Counted from the stretch's first letter, positions 29,372-38,325 are shown. The stretch: DNA of 64,000 bases from Arsenophonus sp031446125 (GCA_031446125.1 CP132909.1:682001-746000); one strand, 5' to 3'. Translations and numbers: made by a program. Notes: generated from the letters alone by a model not told the origin.

Positions 29372-30700
29372 TTATTTTCCTTTAAGATTTGCTTTCTTTA
29401 ATGCAGATTCATATTGACTGGACATTATAAGAGTTTGTACTTGAGACATAAAATCCATAATCACAACCACAACAATCAAAAATGAAGTACCACCAAAATA
29501 AAAAGGAACATTTATTGCATCACGCATAAATTCTGGTATTAAACAAATGAAAGTAATATATAAAGCACCAACCAATGTTAAACGCGTCATTATTTTATCA
29601 ATGTATTTGGATGTTTGCTCTCCAGGTCGAATTCCAGGTACAAATGCACCTGATTTTTTAAGATTATCCGCTGTTTCTCTTGGATTAAAAATTAGTGCTG
29701 TATAAAAAAAACAAAAGAAAATAATTGCAGATGAATAAAGTAATACATATAAAGGTTGTCCTGGTTGTAAATACATTGATATAACGGTCAACCAACCCCA
29801 ACCTGTTCCATCACCAAACCAGGAAACTATTGTACCAGGGAACAATATAATACTAGAAGCAAAAATTGCAGGAATAACACCTGCCATATTTATCTTTAAT
29901 GGTAAATGTGTACTTTGTGCAGCAAACATACGTCGACCTTGTTGACGTTTTGCATAATTTACAATTATGCGACGCTGTGCTCTTTCCATAAAAACAACAA
30001 AATAAGTAACAGAAAATATTAAAAATAAAATAAGCAATAATGGGAAAAAATGCAAATCACCTTGTCTAACTTTTTCAAAAGTATTAGAGATTGCAGGGGG
30101 TAATCCAGCTACTATACCAGCAAAAATTATAATTGAAATCCCATTTGCAATACCCCTTTCAGTAATTTGTTCACCTAACCACATTAAAAACATCGTTCCT
30201 GTAACTAAACTAATAACAGCCACAAAATAAAAAGAAACATCTGGATTAAGAACTAATCCATGCATACCATTCATGTTTGGTAAACCTATTGCAACTCCAA
30301 TAGATTGAAATATTGCTAATATTAAAGTTCCGTACCGTGTATATTGATTAATCTTACGTCGACCAGATTCACCTTCTTTTTTTATTTCTGCTAATCTTGA
30401 ATTGATTACAGTAAGTAATTGAACAATAATTGATGCTGAAATATATGGAACAATACCTAATGCAAAAATAGAAGCACGACTAAGTGCACCACCAGAAAAC
30501 ATATTAAACATTTCAATAATGGTGTTTTTTTGCTCTTGAAATAATTTGGTCAGAACTGCGGCGTTTATTCCCGGAATAGGAATAAAAGAACCAATACGAA
30601 AAACAATCAGTGCTAAAATAACAAAAAAAAGTCTACCTTTTAGTTCACTTATTCCAGCTTTAGCACTTTGAAAATCTAAACCTAGTTGTTTTTTTAGCAT
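29372..30700 (-). CDS. secY: Preprotein translocase channel subunit SecY
   Basis: SecY forms the protein-conducting channel of the inner membrane together with SecE and SecG. The 442 residues (443 in E. coli) contain ten predicted membrane helices. Conserved stretches include RIGSFIPIPGI near the N-terminus, the NGISIIIFAGI block, the cytosolic loop RRIIVNYAKRQQGRR, and KKSGAFVPGIRPGEQTS. It lies between rplO and rpmJ in the spc operon. The auxiliary SecD, SecF and YajC are encoded at 8085-11281. Confidence 0.98.
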   Translation of the reverse strand: MLKKQLGLDFQSAKAGISELKGRLFFVILALIVFRIGSFIPIPGINAAVLTKLFQEQKNTIIEMFNMFSGGALSRASIFALGIVPYISASIIVQLLTVINSRLAEIKKEGESGRRKINQYTRYGTLILAIFQSIGVAIGLPNMNGMHGLVLNPDVSFYFVAVISLVTGTMFLMWLGEQITERGIANGISIIIFAGIVAGLPPAISNTFEKVRQGDLHFFPLLLILFLIFSVTYFVVFMERAQRRIIVNYAKRQQGRRMFAAQSTHLPLKINMAGVIPAIFASSIILFPGTIVSWFGDGTGWGWLTVISMYLQPGQPLYVLLYSSAIIFFCFFYTALIFNPRETADNLKKSGAFVPGIRPGEQTSKYIDKIMTRLTLVGALYITFICLIPEFMRDAINVPFYFGGTSFLIVVVVIMDFMSQVQTLIMSSQYESALKKANLKGK

Positions 30701-30707
30701 CTATGAT

Positions 30708-31142
30708 TTATTCCTCAATTGTTCCACCAACGGCTTTAATAACATTCTTTGCACCTTTAGTTACACGAATACCATTTACAGTTATTGGATAATTGATTTT
30801 ACCAGATAGAATAATTTTTGCATATTTTATATTAATACCAATTATATTAGCAGATTTTAATGTATTTAAATTAATGATATTTCCTTTAACTTTAATAACA
30901 TCAGATAAGCGCACTTCTATGGTTTGTTTTGCTTTTCGTGAAAGAAAACCAAATTTTGGTAAACGACGATATAAAGGCATTTGACCACCTTCAAAACCAC
31001 GGCGAATACTTCCTCCAGAACGAGATTTTTGACCTTTATGACCACGTCCAGCAGTTTTCCCTAAACCAGAACCAATGCCACGACCTACACGTTTTGATAC
31101 ATGTTTTGCGCCTTCAGTTGGAGATAAAGTATTTAAACGCAT
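30708..31142 (-). CDS. rplO: 50S ribosomal protein L15
   Basis: L15 is a late-assembly protein of the large subunit. The 144 residues equal E. coli. The glycine- and arginine-rich N-terminal extension (RVGRGIGSGLGKTAGRGHKGQ) threads into 23S rRNA, followed by GFEGGQMPLYRRLPK. Only 3 bp separate it from rpmD and 7 bp from secY, so the three are tightly coupled. Confidence 0.98.
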   Translation of the reverse strand: MRLNTLSPTEGAKHVSKRVGRGIGSGLGKTAGRGHKGQKSRSGGSIRRGFEGGQMPLYRRLPKFGFLSRKAKQTIEVRLSDVIKVKGNIINLNTLKSANIIGINIKYAKIILSGKINYPITVNGIRVTKGAKNVIKAVGGTIEE

Positions 31143-31145
31143 TTA

Positions 31146-31328
31146 TTATTTTTCCTTAACTTTAACCATATAATTTATTAAATTTATCATCCCTCGAATA
31201 GCCAATGTATCCTCACGTTCTACACTATGACCAATATGACGTAAACCTAAACCAATTAATGTTGCTTTATGTTTTGATAAACGACCAATGGCACTTTTTA
31301 CTTGTGTAATTTTAATATTTTTGTTCAT
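31146..31328 (-). CDS. rpmD: 50S ribosomal protein L30
   Basis: A 60-residue protein (59 in E. coli) with KITQVKSAIGRLSKHKATL and LGLRHIGHSVEREDT, diagnostic of L30. It lies 2 bp after rpsE and 3 bp before rplO in the spc operon. Many reduced genomes lose L30, so its retention here is worth noting. Confidence 0.97.
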   Translation of the reverse strand: MNKNIKITQVKSAIGRLSKHKATLIGLGLRHIGHSVEREDTLAIRGMINLINYMVKVKEK

Positions 31329-31330
31329 AA

Positions 31331-31834
31331 TTATTCGTTACCAAAAATTTCTTTGACAGATTTACCACGCTTAGATGCAATCATTTTTGGAGACTTCATA
31401 CTATTTAAAGCATTAAGAGTGGCACATACAACATTAATCGGATTAGTTGAACCATAAGTTTTAGCTAATACATTATGTATGCCTGCGACTTCTAATACAG
31501 CACGCATAGCACCTCCAGCTATAATACCAGTACCATCATAAGCTGGTTTCATGAAAACACGAGATCCAGTATGAACACCTTTTACAGGATGATATAATGT
31601 ACCATTATTAAGAGCAATATTTTTTATATTTCTACGAGCTTTTTCCATTGCTTTTTGAATTGCAGCCGGTACTTCACGTGCTTTCCCATATCCAAAACCA
31701 ACACGACCATTACCATCACCTACAACAGTTAAAGCAGTAAAGCTAAAAATACGTCCACCTTTAACAGTTTTTGATACACGATTTACTGTGATTAATTTCT
31801 CTTTTAATTCACCAACTTGTTTTTCAAAATGAGC
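31331..31834 (-). CDS. rpsE: 30S ribosomal protein S5
   Basis: S5 contributes to decoding fidelity and mRNA unwinding at the entry site. The frame is open to 31885 inside rplR, but ATG 31834 has an AAAGG sequence upstream and yields 167 residues beginning MAHFEKQVGELKEKL, the same length and start as E. coli. The double-stranded RNA-binding domain holds VNRVSKTVKGGRIFSF and the core has GNGRVGFGYGKAREVP. Confidence 0.97.
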   Translation of the reverse strand, partial: AHFEKQVGELKEKLITVNRVSKTVKGGRIFSFTALTVVGDGNGRVGFGYGKAREVPAAIQKAMEKARRNIKNIALNNGTLYHPVKGVHTGSRVFMKPAYDGTGIIAGGAMRAVLEVAGIHNVLAKTYGSTNPINVVCATLNALNSMKSPKMIASKRGKSVKEIFGNE

Positions 31835-31853
31835 CATTATATAAACCTTTAAT

Positions 31854-32207
31854 TTAAAAATGAAGCCCTGTTTTACGGGCAGCATCTGCTAATTCTTTAA
31901 TTCGACCATGATATTGGAATCCAGAACGATCAAAGGATACTTTTTTTATACCTTTTTTTAATGCTCGTTCGGCAATATATTTCCCGACTATCGTTGCTGC
32001 TTCTTTATTTCCAGTATACTTCACTTGTTTATTAATATTTTTTTCTGTAGTGGAAGCAGTGACTAAGGTATCATTATTTTTTGGTTCAATAATTTGTGCA
32101 TAAATATGACGCGAAGTACGGTGTACAATTAATCTCGTCGCATTTAATTGATGTAGTTTAGACCTAGTTTTTGTTCTTCGACGAAGACGAGCAATTTTTT
32201 TATTCAT
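31854..32207 (-). CDS. rplR: 50S ribosomal protein L18
   Basis: L18 binds 5S rRNA with L5 and attaches it to the large subunit. The 117 residues equal E. coli. The N-terminal KKIARLRRRTKTR is basic, and the C-terminus ends in GFQYHGRIKELADAAR with G-L-x-F. It lies 9 bp after rplF in the spc operon. Confidence 0.97.
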   Translation of the reverse strand: MNKKIARLRRRTKTRSKLHQLNATRLIVHRTSRHIYAQIIEPKNNDTLVTASTTEKNINKQVKYTGNKEAATIVGKYIAERALKKGIKKVSFDRSGFQYHGRIKELADAARKTGLHF

Positions 32208-32216
32208 AAAATCAAC

Positions 32217-32750
32217 CTACTTTTTTTTAGATTCTTTAGTAATGATAATTTCATTAGCGTAACGAATACCTTTTCCTTTATATTTCTCAGGAGGTCGATA
32301 AGAACGTAATTCTGCAGCTACTTGACCGATAAGCTGTTTATTTGCACCTTTTAAAATAATTTCAGTTTGTGAAGGACATGTTGCAAAAACACTTACTGGT
32401 AATTTATATGTAATTAAATGAGAAAATCCTAAAGATAAACTAATAATTTTCTCATTTATTGATACGCGATAACCTATACCAACTAATTGAAGTGTTTTGG
32501 TAAATCCTTCAGTAACACCAATCACCATTGCATTAACCAAAGATCGAGCAGTACCAGCTTGTGTACGTGCATCAATAAAACTTTTGCTAAATAAAAAAGT
32601 TAATTGATTATCAAAATATTTAATTTTAACAAATTCATGAATTTTACGCGTAAGCTCCCCATTTTTACCTTTAATTGTTATAATTTGACCATCAAGTTTA
32701 ACATTGACATCAAAAGGAATAACAATAGGCATTTTTGCTATACGAGACAT
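32217..32750 (-). CDS. rplF: 50S ribosomal protein L6
   Basis: L6 lies at the base of the L7/L12 stalk near the factor-binding site. An in-frame ATG exists at 32792 within rpsH, but ATG 32750 follows AGGAGA and gives 177 residues starting MSRIAKMP, the E. coli length and N-terminus. Both L6 repeats are visible; the second ends in PPEKYKGKGIRYANE. Confidence 0.97.
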   Translation of the reverse strand: MSRIAKMPIVIPFDVNVKLDGQIITIKGKNGELTRKIHEFVKIKYFDNQLTFLFSKSFIDARTQAGTARSLVNAMVIGVTEGFTKTLQLVGIGYRVSINEKIISLSLGFSHLITYKLPVSVFATCPSQTEIILKGANKQLIGQVAAELRSYRPPEKYKGKGIRYANEIIITKESKKK

Positions 32751-32763
32751 TTTTTCTCCTGAA

Positions 32764-33156
32764 TTAAGACACATAACAGAGAATTTCACCACCTAAACCT
32801 GCTTGACGAGCAATCCTATCGGTCATAACACCTTTAGAAGTAGAAATAATAGCGATACCTAAACCAGATAAAACTTGTGGAAGCACCTCTTTCTTTTTAT
32901 ATATACGTAAACTTGGACGACTAACACGCTCAATAATTTCGACTACAGGTTTACCTTGAAAATATTTTAATGTAATTTCTAATCTTGGTTTAATATCTCC
33001 TTTAATCTTATAATTTATAATATATCCTTCTGTTTTTAGTACTTTACTTATTGCTACTTTTAACTTACTTGAAGGCATACTAATTGATGATAAAGTTGCA
33101 TTTTGACCGTTTCGAATATGTGTTAACATATCTGCAATTGGATCTTGAATACTCAT
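32764..33156 (-). CDS. rpsH: 30S ribosomal protein S8
   Basis: S8 binds the central domain of 16S rRNA. In E. coli it is also the translational repressor of the spc operon, acting near the rplE start. The 130 residues equal E. coli. It begins MSIQDPIADMLTHIRNGQ and ends GLGGEILCYVS. It lies 35 bp after rpsN. I could not confirm the S8 operator near rplE. Confidence 0.98.
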   Translation of the reverse strand: MSIQDPIADMLTHIRNGQNATLSSISMPSSKLKVAISKVLKTEGYIINYKIKGDIKPRLEITLKYFQGKPVVEIIERVSRPSLRIYKKKEVLPQVLSGLGIAIISTSKGVMTDRIARQAGLGGEILCYVS

Positions 33157-33191
33157 TTATCTTTACTCCCACAAAAAAAATTAATAAAAAA

Positions 33192-33497
33192 TTACCAACT
33201 AGCTTTTCTTAATCCAGGGATTTCACCACGCATAGCAAATTCACGTACTTTAATCCTACTTAAACCAAATTTACGTAAAAAACCATGTGGTCGACCAGTT
33301 TGTCGACACCGATTACGTTGACGAGAAAGACTGGAATCACGGGGTAGTGTTTGTAACTTAAGAACAGCATGCCATCTGTCTTCATCAGAAGAGTTAACAT
33401 TAGAAATTATAGTTTTTAATTTTATGCGTTTTAAAAAAAATTTTTTAGCTAATTTTTCACGTTTTAAATCACGTGCTTTCATTGATTGTTTAGCCAT
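33192..33497 (-). CDS. rpsN: 30S ribosomal protein S14 (long, zinc-free form)
   Basis: S14 is a late-binding protein of the small-subunit head. The 101 residues match the long form without the CXXC zinc pairs. Signatures are KLQTLPRDSSLSRQRNRC, GRPHGFLRKFGLSRIKVRE and a C-terminal GLRKASW. It lies 32 bp after rplE. Confidence 0.98.
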   Translation of the reverse strand: MAKQSMKARDLKREKLAKKFFLKRIKLKTIISNVNSSDEDRWHAVLKLQTLPRDSSLSRQRNRCRQTGRPHGFLRKFGLSRIKVREFAMRGEIPGLRKASW

Positions 33498-33529
33498 AAA
33501 TACCCTTATAAAAAATCAAATATCTTGCA

Positions 33530-34069
33530 TTATTTACGAAAAGGAAAATCAAACGCTTTCAAAAGCACAAAACTTTCATTATCTGATTTTGCAGTGGTAT
33601 TAATGCTGATATCTAAACCACGTACCTTATCTACTTTATCATAATCAATTTCTGGAAAAATAATTTGCTCACGCACACCCATATTATAATTACCATGTCC
33701 ATCAAAAGACTTAATGGATAAACCACGGAAATCACGAATACGTGGCATAGCAATAAAAATTAATCGTTCAAAAAAATCCCACATACGTTTACCACGCAAA
33801 GTTACTTTACATCCTATTGAATAGCCCTGACGAATTTTAAAAATTGCAACAGATTTACGTGCTTTTGTTATAAAAGGTTTTTGTCCTGTTATGAGAGCTA
33901 AATCAGATGCTGCATTATCAAGTAACTTTTTATCATTAACAGCTTCACCGATGCCCATATTTAAAACAATTTTTTCTATTCTAGGTACTTGCATGATAGA
34001 TTTGTAGTTAAACTGACACATCATTTTCTTTACTATACTTTCTTTATAGTAATCATGCAATTTTTGCAT
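33530..34069 (-). CDS. rplE: 50S ribosomal protein L5
   Basis: L5 binds 5S rRNA and contacts S13 across the subunit interface. Two adjacent ATG codons occur at 34072 and 34069. The second is seven bases from GAGG and gives exactly the 179 residues of E. coli L5. Conserved stretches are MQVPRIEKIVLNMGIGEA, ITGQKPFITKARKS and the C-terminal LLKAFDFPFRK. It lies 15 bp after rplX in the spc operon. Confidence 0.97.
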   Translation of the reverse strand: MQKLHDYYKESIVKKMMCQFNYKSIMQVPRIEKIVLNMGIGEAVNDKKLLDNAASDLALITGQKPFITKARKSVAIFKIRQGYSIGCKVTLRGKRMWDFFERLIFIAMPRIRDFRGLSIKSFDGHGNYNMGVREQIIFPEIDYDKVDKVRGLDISINTTAKSDNESFVLLKAFDFPFRK

Positions 34070-34084
34070 CATATAACCTCAAAA

Positions 34085-34411
34085 TTATTTAATAATTTCA
34101 TTATTAGATTTAAAAAATCGTACTTTTCTGTTATTTTCAATTCGAAAACCTATACGGTCAGCTTTTCCGATTATTGAATTAAAAATTGCAACATTTGAAA
34201 TATCAATTTTTGCTTCTTTTTCAACTATTCCACCTGGTTGCTTTAAAGAAGGGACAGGCTTCTGATGTTTTTTAACTAAATTAACACCTTCAACAATTAA
34301 TTTATTAGAAGATTTTTTAGAAAAAAATATTTTTTTTACTTTACCTCGTTTACCCTTATCTTTACCAACTACAATAATAACTTCGTCATTACAACAAATT
34401 TTAGCTCCCAT
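34085..34411 (-). CDS. rplX: 50S ribosomal protein L24
   Basis: L24 is an assembly initiator for the large subunit. The 108 residues (104 in E. coli) begin with a KOW motif, VIIVVGKDKGKRGKVKKI, followed by NLVKKHQKPVP and the C-terminal KVRFFKSNNEIIK. The extra residues lie in a lysine/serine loop after the KOW motif. It lies 24 bp after rplN. Confidence 0.97.
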   Translation of the reverse strand: MGAKICCNDEVIIVVGKDKGKRGKVKKIFFSKKSSNKLIVEGVNLVKKHQKPVPSLKQPGGIVEKEAKIDISNVAIFNSIIGKADRIGFRIENNRKVRFFKSNNEIIK

Positions 34412-34435
34412 TATTTTAAAATACTCCCATTAAAA

Positions 34436-34807
34436 TTATAACACCTCTGGTGCTAAAGAAATAATTTTCATAAATTTTTCAGTTCGCAATTCGCGAGTTA
34501 CTGAGCCAAAAATACGTGTACCTATCACCTGTTCATTTGTATTGTTTAATAAAACACAAGCATTACTATCAAAACGAATTAAAGAACCATCTGGACGACG
34601 AACACCTTTTTTTGTGCGAACAACTACTGCTTTTAATACATCACTTTTTTTTACTTTAGCACGTGGAGTAGCTTCTTTAACAGTAATTTTAATAATATCA
34701 CCAATATTTGCATAACGACGATTTGAACCGCCTAAAACTTTAATGCACATCACTCGACGCGCTCCGGAATTATCAGCTACATTTAATATGGTTTGTTCTT
34801 GAATCAT
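34436..34807 (-). CDS. rplN: 50S ribosomal protein L14
   Basis: L14 forms an inter-subunit bridge with helix 44 of 16S rRNA. The 123 residues match E. coli. It opens MIQEQTILNVADNSGARRVMCI and has VVRTKKGVRRPDGSLIRF. It is the first gene of the spc operon. The 128-bp gap upstream, before rpsQ, is the largest inside this ribosomal cluster apart from the rpmJ-rpsM leader and is where the spc promoter lies in E. coli. Confidence 0.98.
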   Translation of the reverse strand: MIQEQTILNVADNSGARRVMCIKVLGGSNRRYANIGDIIKITVKEATPRAKVKKSDVLKAVVVRTKKGVRRPDGSLIRFDSNACVLLNNTNEQVIGTRIFGSVTRELRTEKFMKIISLAPEVL

Positions 34808-34935
34808 CTATATTTCTCTCTTATATATTAATTGGAGATATGCTTTTTCAGACAGACAAAAATATTTTTTCAAATTATAAAATTAATAATTTTACATTCA
34901 TTAAAAATAAAAAACTATTTTTTAAATAATCTTGT

Positions 34936-35190
34936 TTAAAGAACATTTTTTTCTACAATACGAATAAGTTTCCATGATTTTGTTTTTGATATTGGACGAC
35001 TTTCACGTATTTCTACTAAATCACCAATTTTACATTCATTATCTTCGTCATGTACATGCAATTTGGTAGTACGACGTATAAATTTACCATATAAGGGATG
35101 TTTTACCATACGTTTAATGGCGACAACAATAGATTTTTGCATTTTATTACTGATAACAATACCTTGTAAAATACGAATTTTATCACTCAT
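34936..35190 (-). CDS. rpsQ: 30S ribosomal protein S17
   Basis: S17 is a primary 16S-binding protein of the OB-fold class. The 84 residues match E. coli. Signatures are LQGIVISNKMQKSIVVA, KHPLYGKFIRRT and GDLVEIRESRPISKTKSW. Its start overlaps the rpmC stop by one base. It is the last gene of the S10 operon. Confidence 0.98.
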   Translation of the reverse strand: MSDKIRILQGIVISNKMQKSIVVAIKRMVKHPLYGKFIRRTTKLHVHDEDNECKIGDLVEIRESRPISKTKSWKLIRIVEKNVL

Positions 35191-35381
35191 TATACACTCA
35201 CTTTTTCAGTTAACAAAGTTTTAATCCGTGCAATATGACGACGTATTTGTTTTAATAAATGACATTGTTTTAATTGACCACTTTTTAACTGCATAGTCAA
35301 ATTAAATTTTTCACGTATTGCATGAAGCAGTTCAATTCTTAAATCTTCAATGTTTTTCTTTCGTAATTCTTTTGCTTTCAT
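35190..35381 (-). CDS. rpmC: 50S ribosomal protein L29
   Basis: L29 lies at the peptide exit, near the docking site for trigger factor and SRP. The 63 residues equal E. coli: two helices starting MKAKELRKKNIEDL, then LKQIRRHIARIKTLL. It overlaps both neighbours, rplP and rpsQ, by one base (TAATG-type junctions). Confidence 0.97.
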   Translation of the reverse strand: MKAKELRKKNIEDLRIELLHAIREKFNLTMQLKSGQLKQCHLLKQIRRHIARIKTLLTEKVSV

Positions 35382-35791
35382 TACATTACCGTTTTAGTTA
35401 CAAAAATAGTTTTAATGGGTAATTTTGCTGCAGCTAATTTAAATGCTTCACGGGCTAAATCTTCCGAAACACCATCTATTTCATAGAGAATTTTTCCTGG
35501 TTGAGCTAAAGCAACCCAATATTCTACATTACCTTTGCCTTTTCCCATACGAACTTCTAGTGGTTTTTCAGTAATAGGTTTATCTGGAAATATACGAATC
35601 CAAATTTTTCCCTCACGTTTAACACTTCGTGTCATAGCACGACGAGCTGATTCAATTTGACGTGCAGTTATCCGTCCACGATTTACTGCTTTCATACCAA
35701 AAGAACCAAAACTAATATCTGTACCTTTAGCAAAACCACGATTACGACCTTTCTGCATCTTACGAAATTTTGTGCGTTTTGGTTGTAGCAT
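35381..35791 (-). CDS. rplP: 50S ribosomal protein L16
   Basis: L16 organises the A-site tRNA region of the large subunit. The 136 residues equal E. coli and begin MLQPKRTKFRKMQKGRNRG, so ATG 35791 is secure. The core contains GRITARQIESARRAMTR and WIRIFPDKP. Its first 32 bases overlap the extended end of rpsC. Confidence 0.97.
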   Translation of the reverse strand: MLQPKRTKFRKMQKGRNRGFAKGTDISFGSFGMKAVNRGRITARQIESARRAMTRSVKREGKIWIRIFPDKPITEKPLEVRMGKGKGNVEYWVALAQPGKILYEIDGVSEDLAREAFKLAAAKLPIKTIFVTKTVM

Positions 35792-36503
35792 CCAAGCGAC
35801 TCTCCTTACGTGTAGACTTTATATTATTTTTTATTTTAAATGGTATTTTTTTTGCTTGTTTTAAAATAGTCATACCACCTAAAATTTCACCTTTAAAGAT
35901 CCAAACTTTAACTCCAAGCACACCATAAGTAGTTTTTGCTTCAGCAGTATTATAATCAATTTCAGCGCGCAAGGTATGTAATGGTACACGACCTTCACGA
36001 TACCATTCAGTTCTTGCAATTTCAGCGCCACCTAAGCGACCACTAACTTCTACTTTTATCCCTTCTGCACCCAAACGAATAGCATTTTGTACTGCACGTT
36101 TCATAGCACGACGAAACATAACACGCCGTTCAAGTTGCAAAGCAATACTGTAAGCAACTAATTTTGCATCTAATTCGGGTCTACGTACTTCAGAAATATT
36201 AATTTGTGCTGGAACTCCAGTAATATAGGATACTTTTTTACGTAATTTTTCAACATCTTCACCTTTTTTACCTATAACAATACCGGGACGAGCAGTATGA
36301 ATAGTTACACGAATGCTTTTTGCAGGGCGTTCTATTTCAATACGTGAAATCGATGCTTTTGCTAATTCTTTATTTAAATATTTACGTACTTGAAAATCAC
36401 TATATAAGTTATCAGCAAATTCTTTTGTATTCGCATACCAAGTAGAATTCCAATGTTTAATAATACCTAACCGAAGTCCATTAGGATGTACTTTCTGACC
36501 CAT
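35760..36503 (-). CDS. rpsC: 30S ribosomal protein S3, extended C-terminus
   Basis: S3 lines the mRNA entry channel. It begins MGQKVHPNGLRLGI; the KH domain has IVIGKKGEDVEKLRK, and the C-terminal domain has GAEIARTEWYREGRVPLHTL. At 247 residues it is 14 longer than E. coli S3. The extra tail is translated through the rplP ribosome-binding sequence and 32 bases into rplP, as though the original stop was lost. It lies 28 bp after rplV. Confidence 0.97.
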   Translation of the reverse strand: MGQKVHPNGLRLGIIKHWNSTWYANTKEFADNLYSDFQVRKYLNKELAKASISRIEIERPAKSIRVTIHTARPGIVIGKKGEDVEKLRKKVSYITGVPAQINISEVRRPELDAKLVAYSIALQLERRVMFRRAMKRAVQNAIRLGAEGIKVEVSGRLGGAEIARTEWYREGRVPLHTLRAEIDYNTAEAKTTYGVLGVKVWIFKGEILGGMTILKQAKKIPFKIKNNIKSTRKESRLDATTKTHKIS

Positions 36504-36531
36504 TGCTTTTTTTTCTCTCCAAAAAAGTGTC

Positions 36532-36864
36532 TTAGTTATCAGACACCACGACAGTAATATGGCTGGTACGTTTTAAAATACGATCAGCTCTCCCTTTAGC
36601 ACGAGGCATAATACGTTTCATTGTAGAACCTTCATTTACAAAAATTTTTTTCACCTTTAAATCATCAATATCAGCACTGTTATTGTGCTCAGCATTGGCA
36701 ATAGCAGACTCCAGAACTTTTTTGACTAAACTAGCAGCTTTTTTATTAGTATAATTTAAAATTTCAATAGCTTTAAATACCTTTTTTCCACGAATTAAAT
36801 CTGCTACTAAACGAATCTTCTGAGCAGAAGAACGTGCATACCGGTGCATAGCAATAGTTTCCAT
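36532..36864 (-). CDS. rplV: 50S ribosomal protein L22
   Basis: L22 lines the exit tunnel through its extended beta-hairpin. The 110 residues equal E. coli. It begins METIAMHRYARSSAQKIRLVADLIRGK; the hairpin includes KRIMPRAKGRADRILKRTSH. It lies 14 bp after rpsS in the S10 operon. Confidence 0.98.
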   Translation of the reverse strand: METIAMHRYARSSAQKIRLVADLIRGKKVFKAIEILNYTNKKAASLVKKVLESAIANAEHNNSADIDDLKVKKIFVNEGSTMKRIMPRAKGRADRILKRTSHITVVVSDN

Positions 36865-36878
36865 TATCTTAAACCTTT

Positions 36879-37157
36879 TTATCGTTTTTTGACTTTTTTA
36901 TCAGCTACATGACCACGATAAGTACGTGTAGGTGAAAATTCACCTAATTTATGACCAACCATATCATCAGTAACATATACTGGAATATGTTGACGACCAT
37001 TATGAACAGCTATAGTGAACCCAATCATATTTGGAAAAATTGTTGACCGACGTGACCAAGTTTTCATTGGTTTTTTGTCGCCGCTTTTTAATGCTTTTTC
37101 TACCTTTTTTAATAAATGTACATCAATAAAAGGACCTTTTTTAAGAGAACGTGGCAT
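36879..37157 (-). CDS. rpsS: 30S ribosomal protein S19
   Basis: S19 lies in the small-subunit head and pairs with S13. The 92 residues equal E. coli. It begins MPRSLKKGPFIDVHLLKKV and has TIAVHNGRQHIPVYVTDDMVGHKLGEF. It lies 16 bp after rplB. Confidence 0.98.
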   Translation of the reverse strand: MPRSLKKGPFIDVHLLKKVEKALKSGDKKPMKTWSRRSTIFPNMIGFTIAVHNGRQHIPVYVTDDMVGHKLGEFSPTRTYRGHVADKKVKKR

Positions 37158-37173
37158 AATTTTTATCCTCTAA

Positions 37174-37998
37174 TTATTTTTTAGAACGATGATGTATTAT
37201 ATATTTATCAGTACGTTTATTGCTTCTAGTTTTTTTTCCTTTTGTCTGTATCCCCCATGGGGTTACAGGATGTTTACCAAAATTACGACCTTCACCACCA
37301 CCATGAGGATGATCTACTGGATTCATTGCTGTACCACGAACTTTAGGTCTAATACCACGCCAACGATTAGCACCCGCCTTACCAAAAATACGTAACATAT
37401 GTTCTACATTGCCAACTTCACCTAATGTAGCCCGACAATTAGAAAATATTTTTCTCATTTCTCCAGAACGTAAACGAACAGTTACATAACTATTTTCTCT
37501 TGCAATAATTTGCATATAAGCACCAGCTGAACGTGCTAACTGTCCACCTTTACCTGGTTTTAGTTCAACATTATGAACAATTGAACCTATGGGAATATTA
37601 AGCATAGGTAAACTGTTACCTATTTTAATTGCTACATTTGTGCCTGATTCGATAACATCACCAATTTTTAAATTTTTTGGTGCCAAAATATAACGACGTT
37701 CTCCATCTTTATATAAAAGTAATGCAATATTTGCAGAACGATTTGGATCATATTCTATGCGTTCAACGATACTTGAAATTCCATCTTTTTTACGTTGAAA
37801 ATCTATCAAACGATAATGTTGTTTATGCCCACCACCAATATGACGTGTAGTAATACGTCCATTGTTATTACGTCCACCAGTTTTTTTATTTTTTTTTAAT
37901 AATGGAGAATAAGGTTTACCTTTATATAATTCTGGATTAATAACTTTAACTACATGGCGACGACCAGGAGATGTCGGTTTACATTTAACAACTACCAT
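37174..37998 (-). CDS. rplB: 50S ribosomal protein L2
   Basis: L2 is needed for subunit association and the peptidyl-transferase centre. The 274 residues are one more than E. coli. Hallmarks are KPTSPGRRHVVKV near the start, GAYMQIIARENSYVTVRL, and RGTAMNPVDHPHGGGEGR near residue 220, which carries the histidine implicated in activity. It lies 21 bp after rplW. Confidence 0.98.
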   Translation of the reverse strand: MVVVKCKPTSPGRRHVVKVINPELYKGKPYSPLLKKNKKTGGRNNNGRITTRHIGGGHKQHYRLIDFQRKKDGISSIVERIEYDPNRSANIALLLYKDGERRYILAPKNLKIGDVIESGTNVAIKIGNSLPMLNIPIGSIVHNVELKPGKGGQLARSAGAYMQIIARENSYVTVRLRSGEMRKIFSNCRATLGEVGNVEHMLRIFGKAGANRWRGIRPKVRGTAMNPVDHPHGGGEGRNFGKHPVTPWGIQTKGKKTRSNKRTDKYIIHHRSKK

Positions 37999-38019
37999 AA
38001 CTTTTTATATTCCTCCAAC

Positions 38020-38325
38020 TTACTGTGTGCTGCCAATAAAGTCAATTTTTTGCCCTTCTTTCAAAGTAACATAAGCCTTTTTCCAAGAATACCTACGACT
38101 TCTTTTTTTTTGATTATTAGCTTTTATTTTTCCTTTAACTAATAAGGTATTTACATTTTTTACTTCAACTTCAAATATTTTATGTATTGCACATTTAATT
38201 TTTGATTTTGTAGCATCTCTAGCAACTTTAAGAACAATAGTATTATTTTTTTTTATTGCAATAGAAGCTTTTTCAGAAACATGTGGTGCAGATAATATTT
38301 TTAATAACAATACTTCACGATTCAT
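38020..38325 (-). CDS. rplW: 50S ribosomal protein L23
   Basis: L23 forms the docking site at the tunnel exit for trigger factor and SRP. The 101 residues match E. coli (100). It begins MNREVLLLKILSAPHVSEKA and ends with KKAYVTLKEGQKIDFIG. Its start overlaps the rplD stop by four bases, so translation is coupled. Confidence 0.97.
   Translation of the reverse strand: MNREVLLLKILSAPHVSEKASIAIKKNNTIVLKVARDATKSKIKCAIHKIFEVEVKNVNTLLVKGKIKANNQKKRSRRYSWKKAYVTLKEGQKIDFIGSTQ

Noticed and set aside
31331..31885. Extended starts for rpsE (31885), rplF (32792), ribH (6322) and atpG (60226)
   Set aside because: Each has a downstream ATG with a ribosome-binding sequence that gives the E. coli length and N-terminus.
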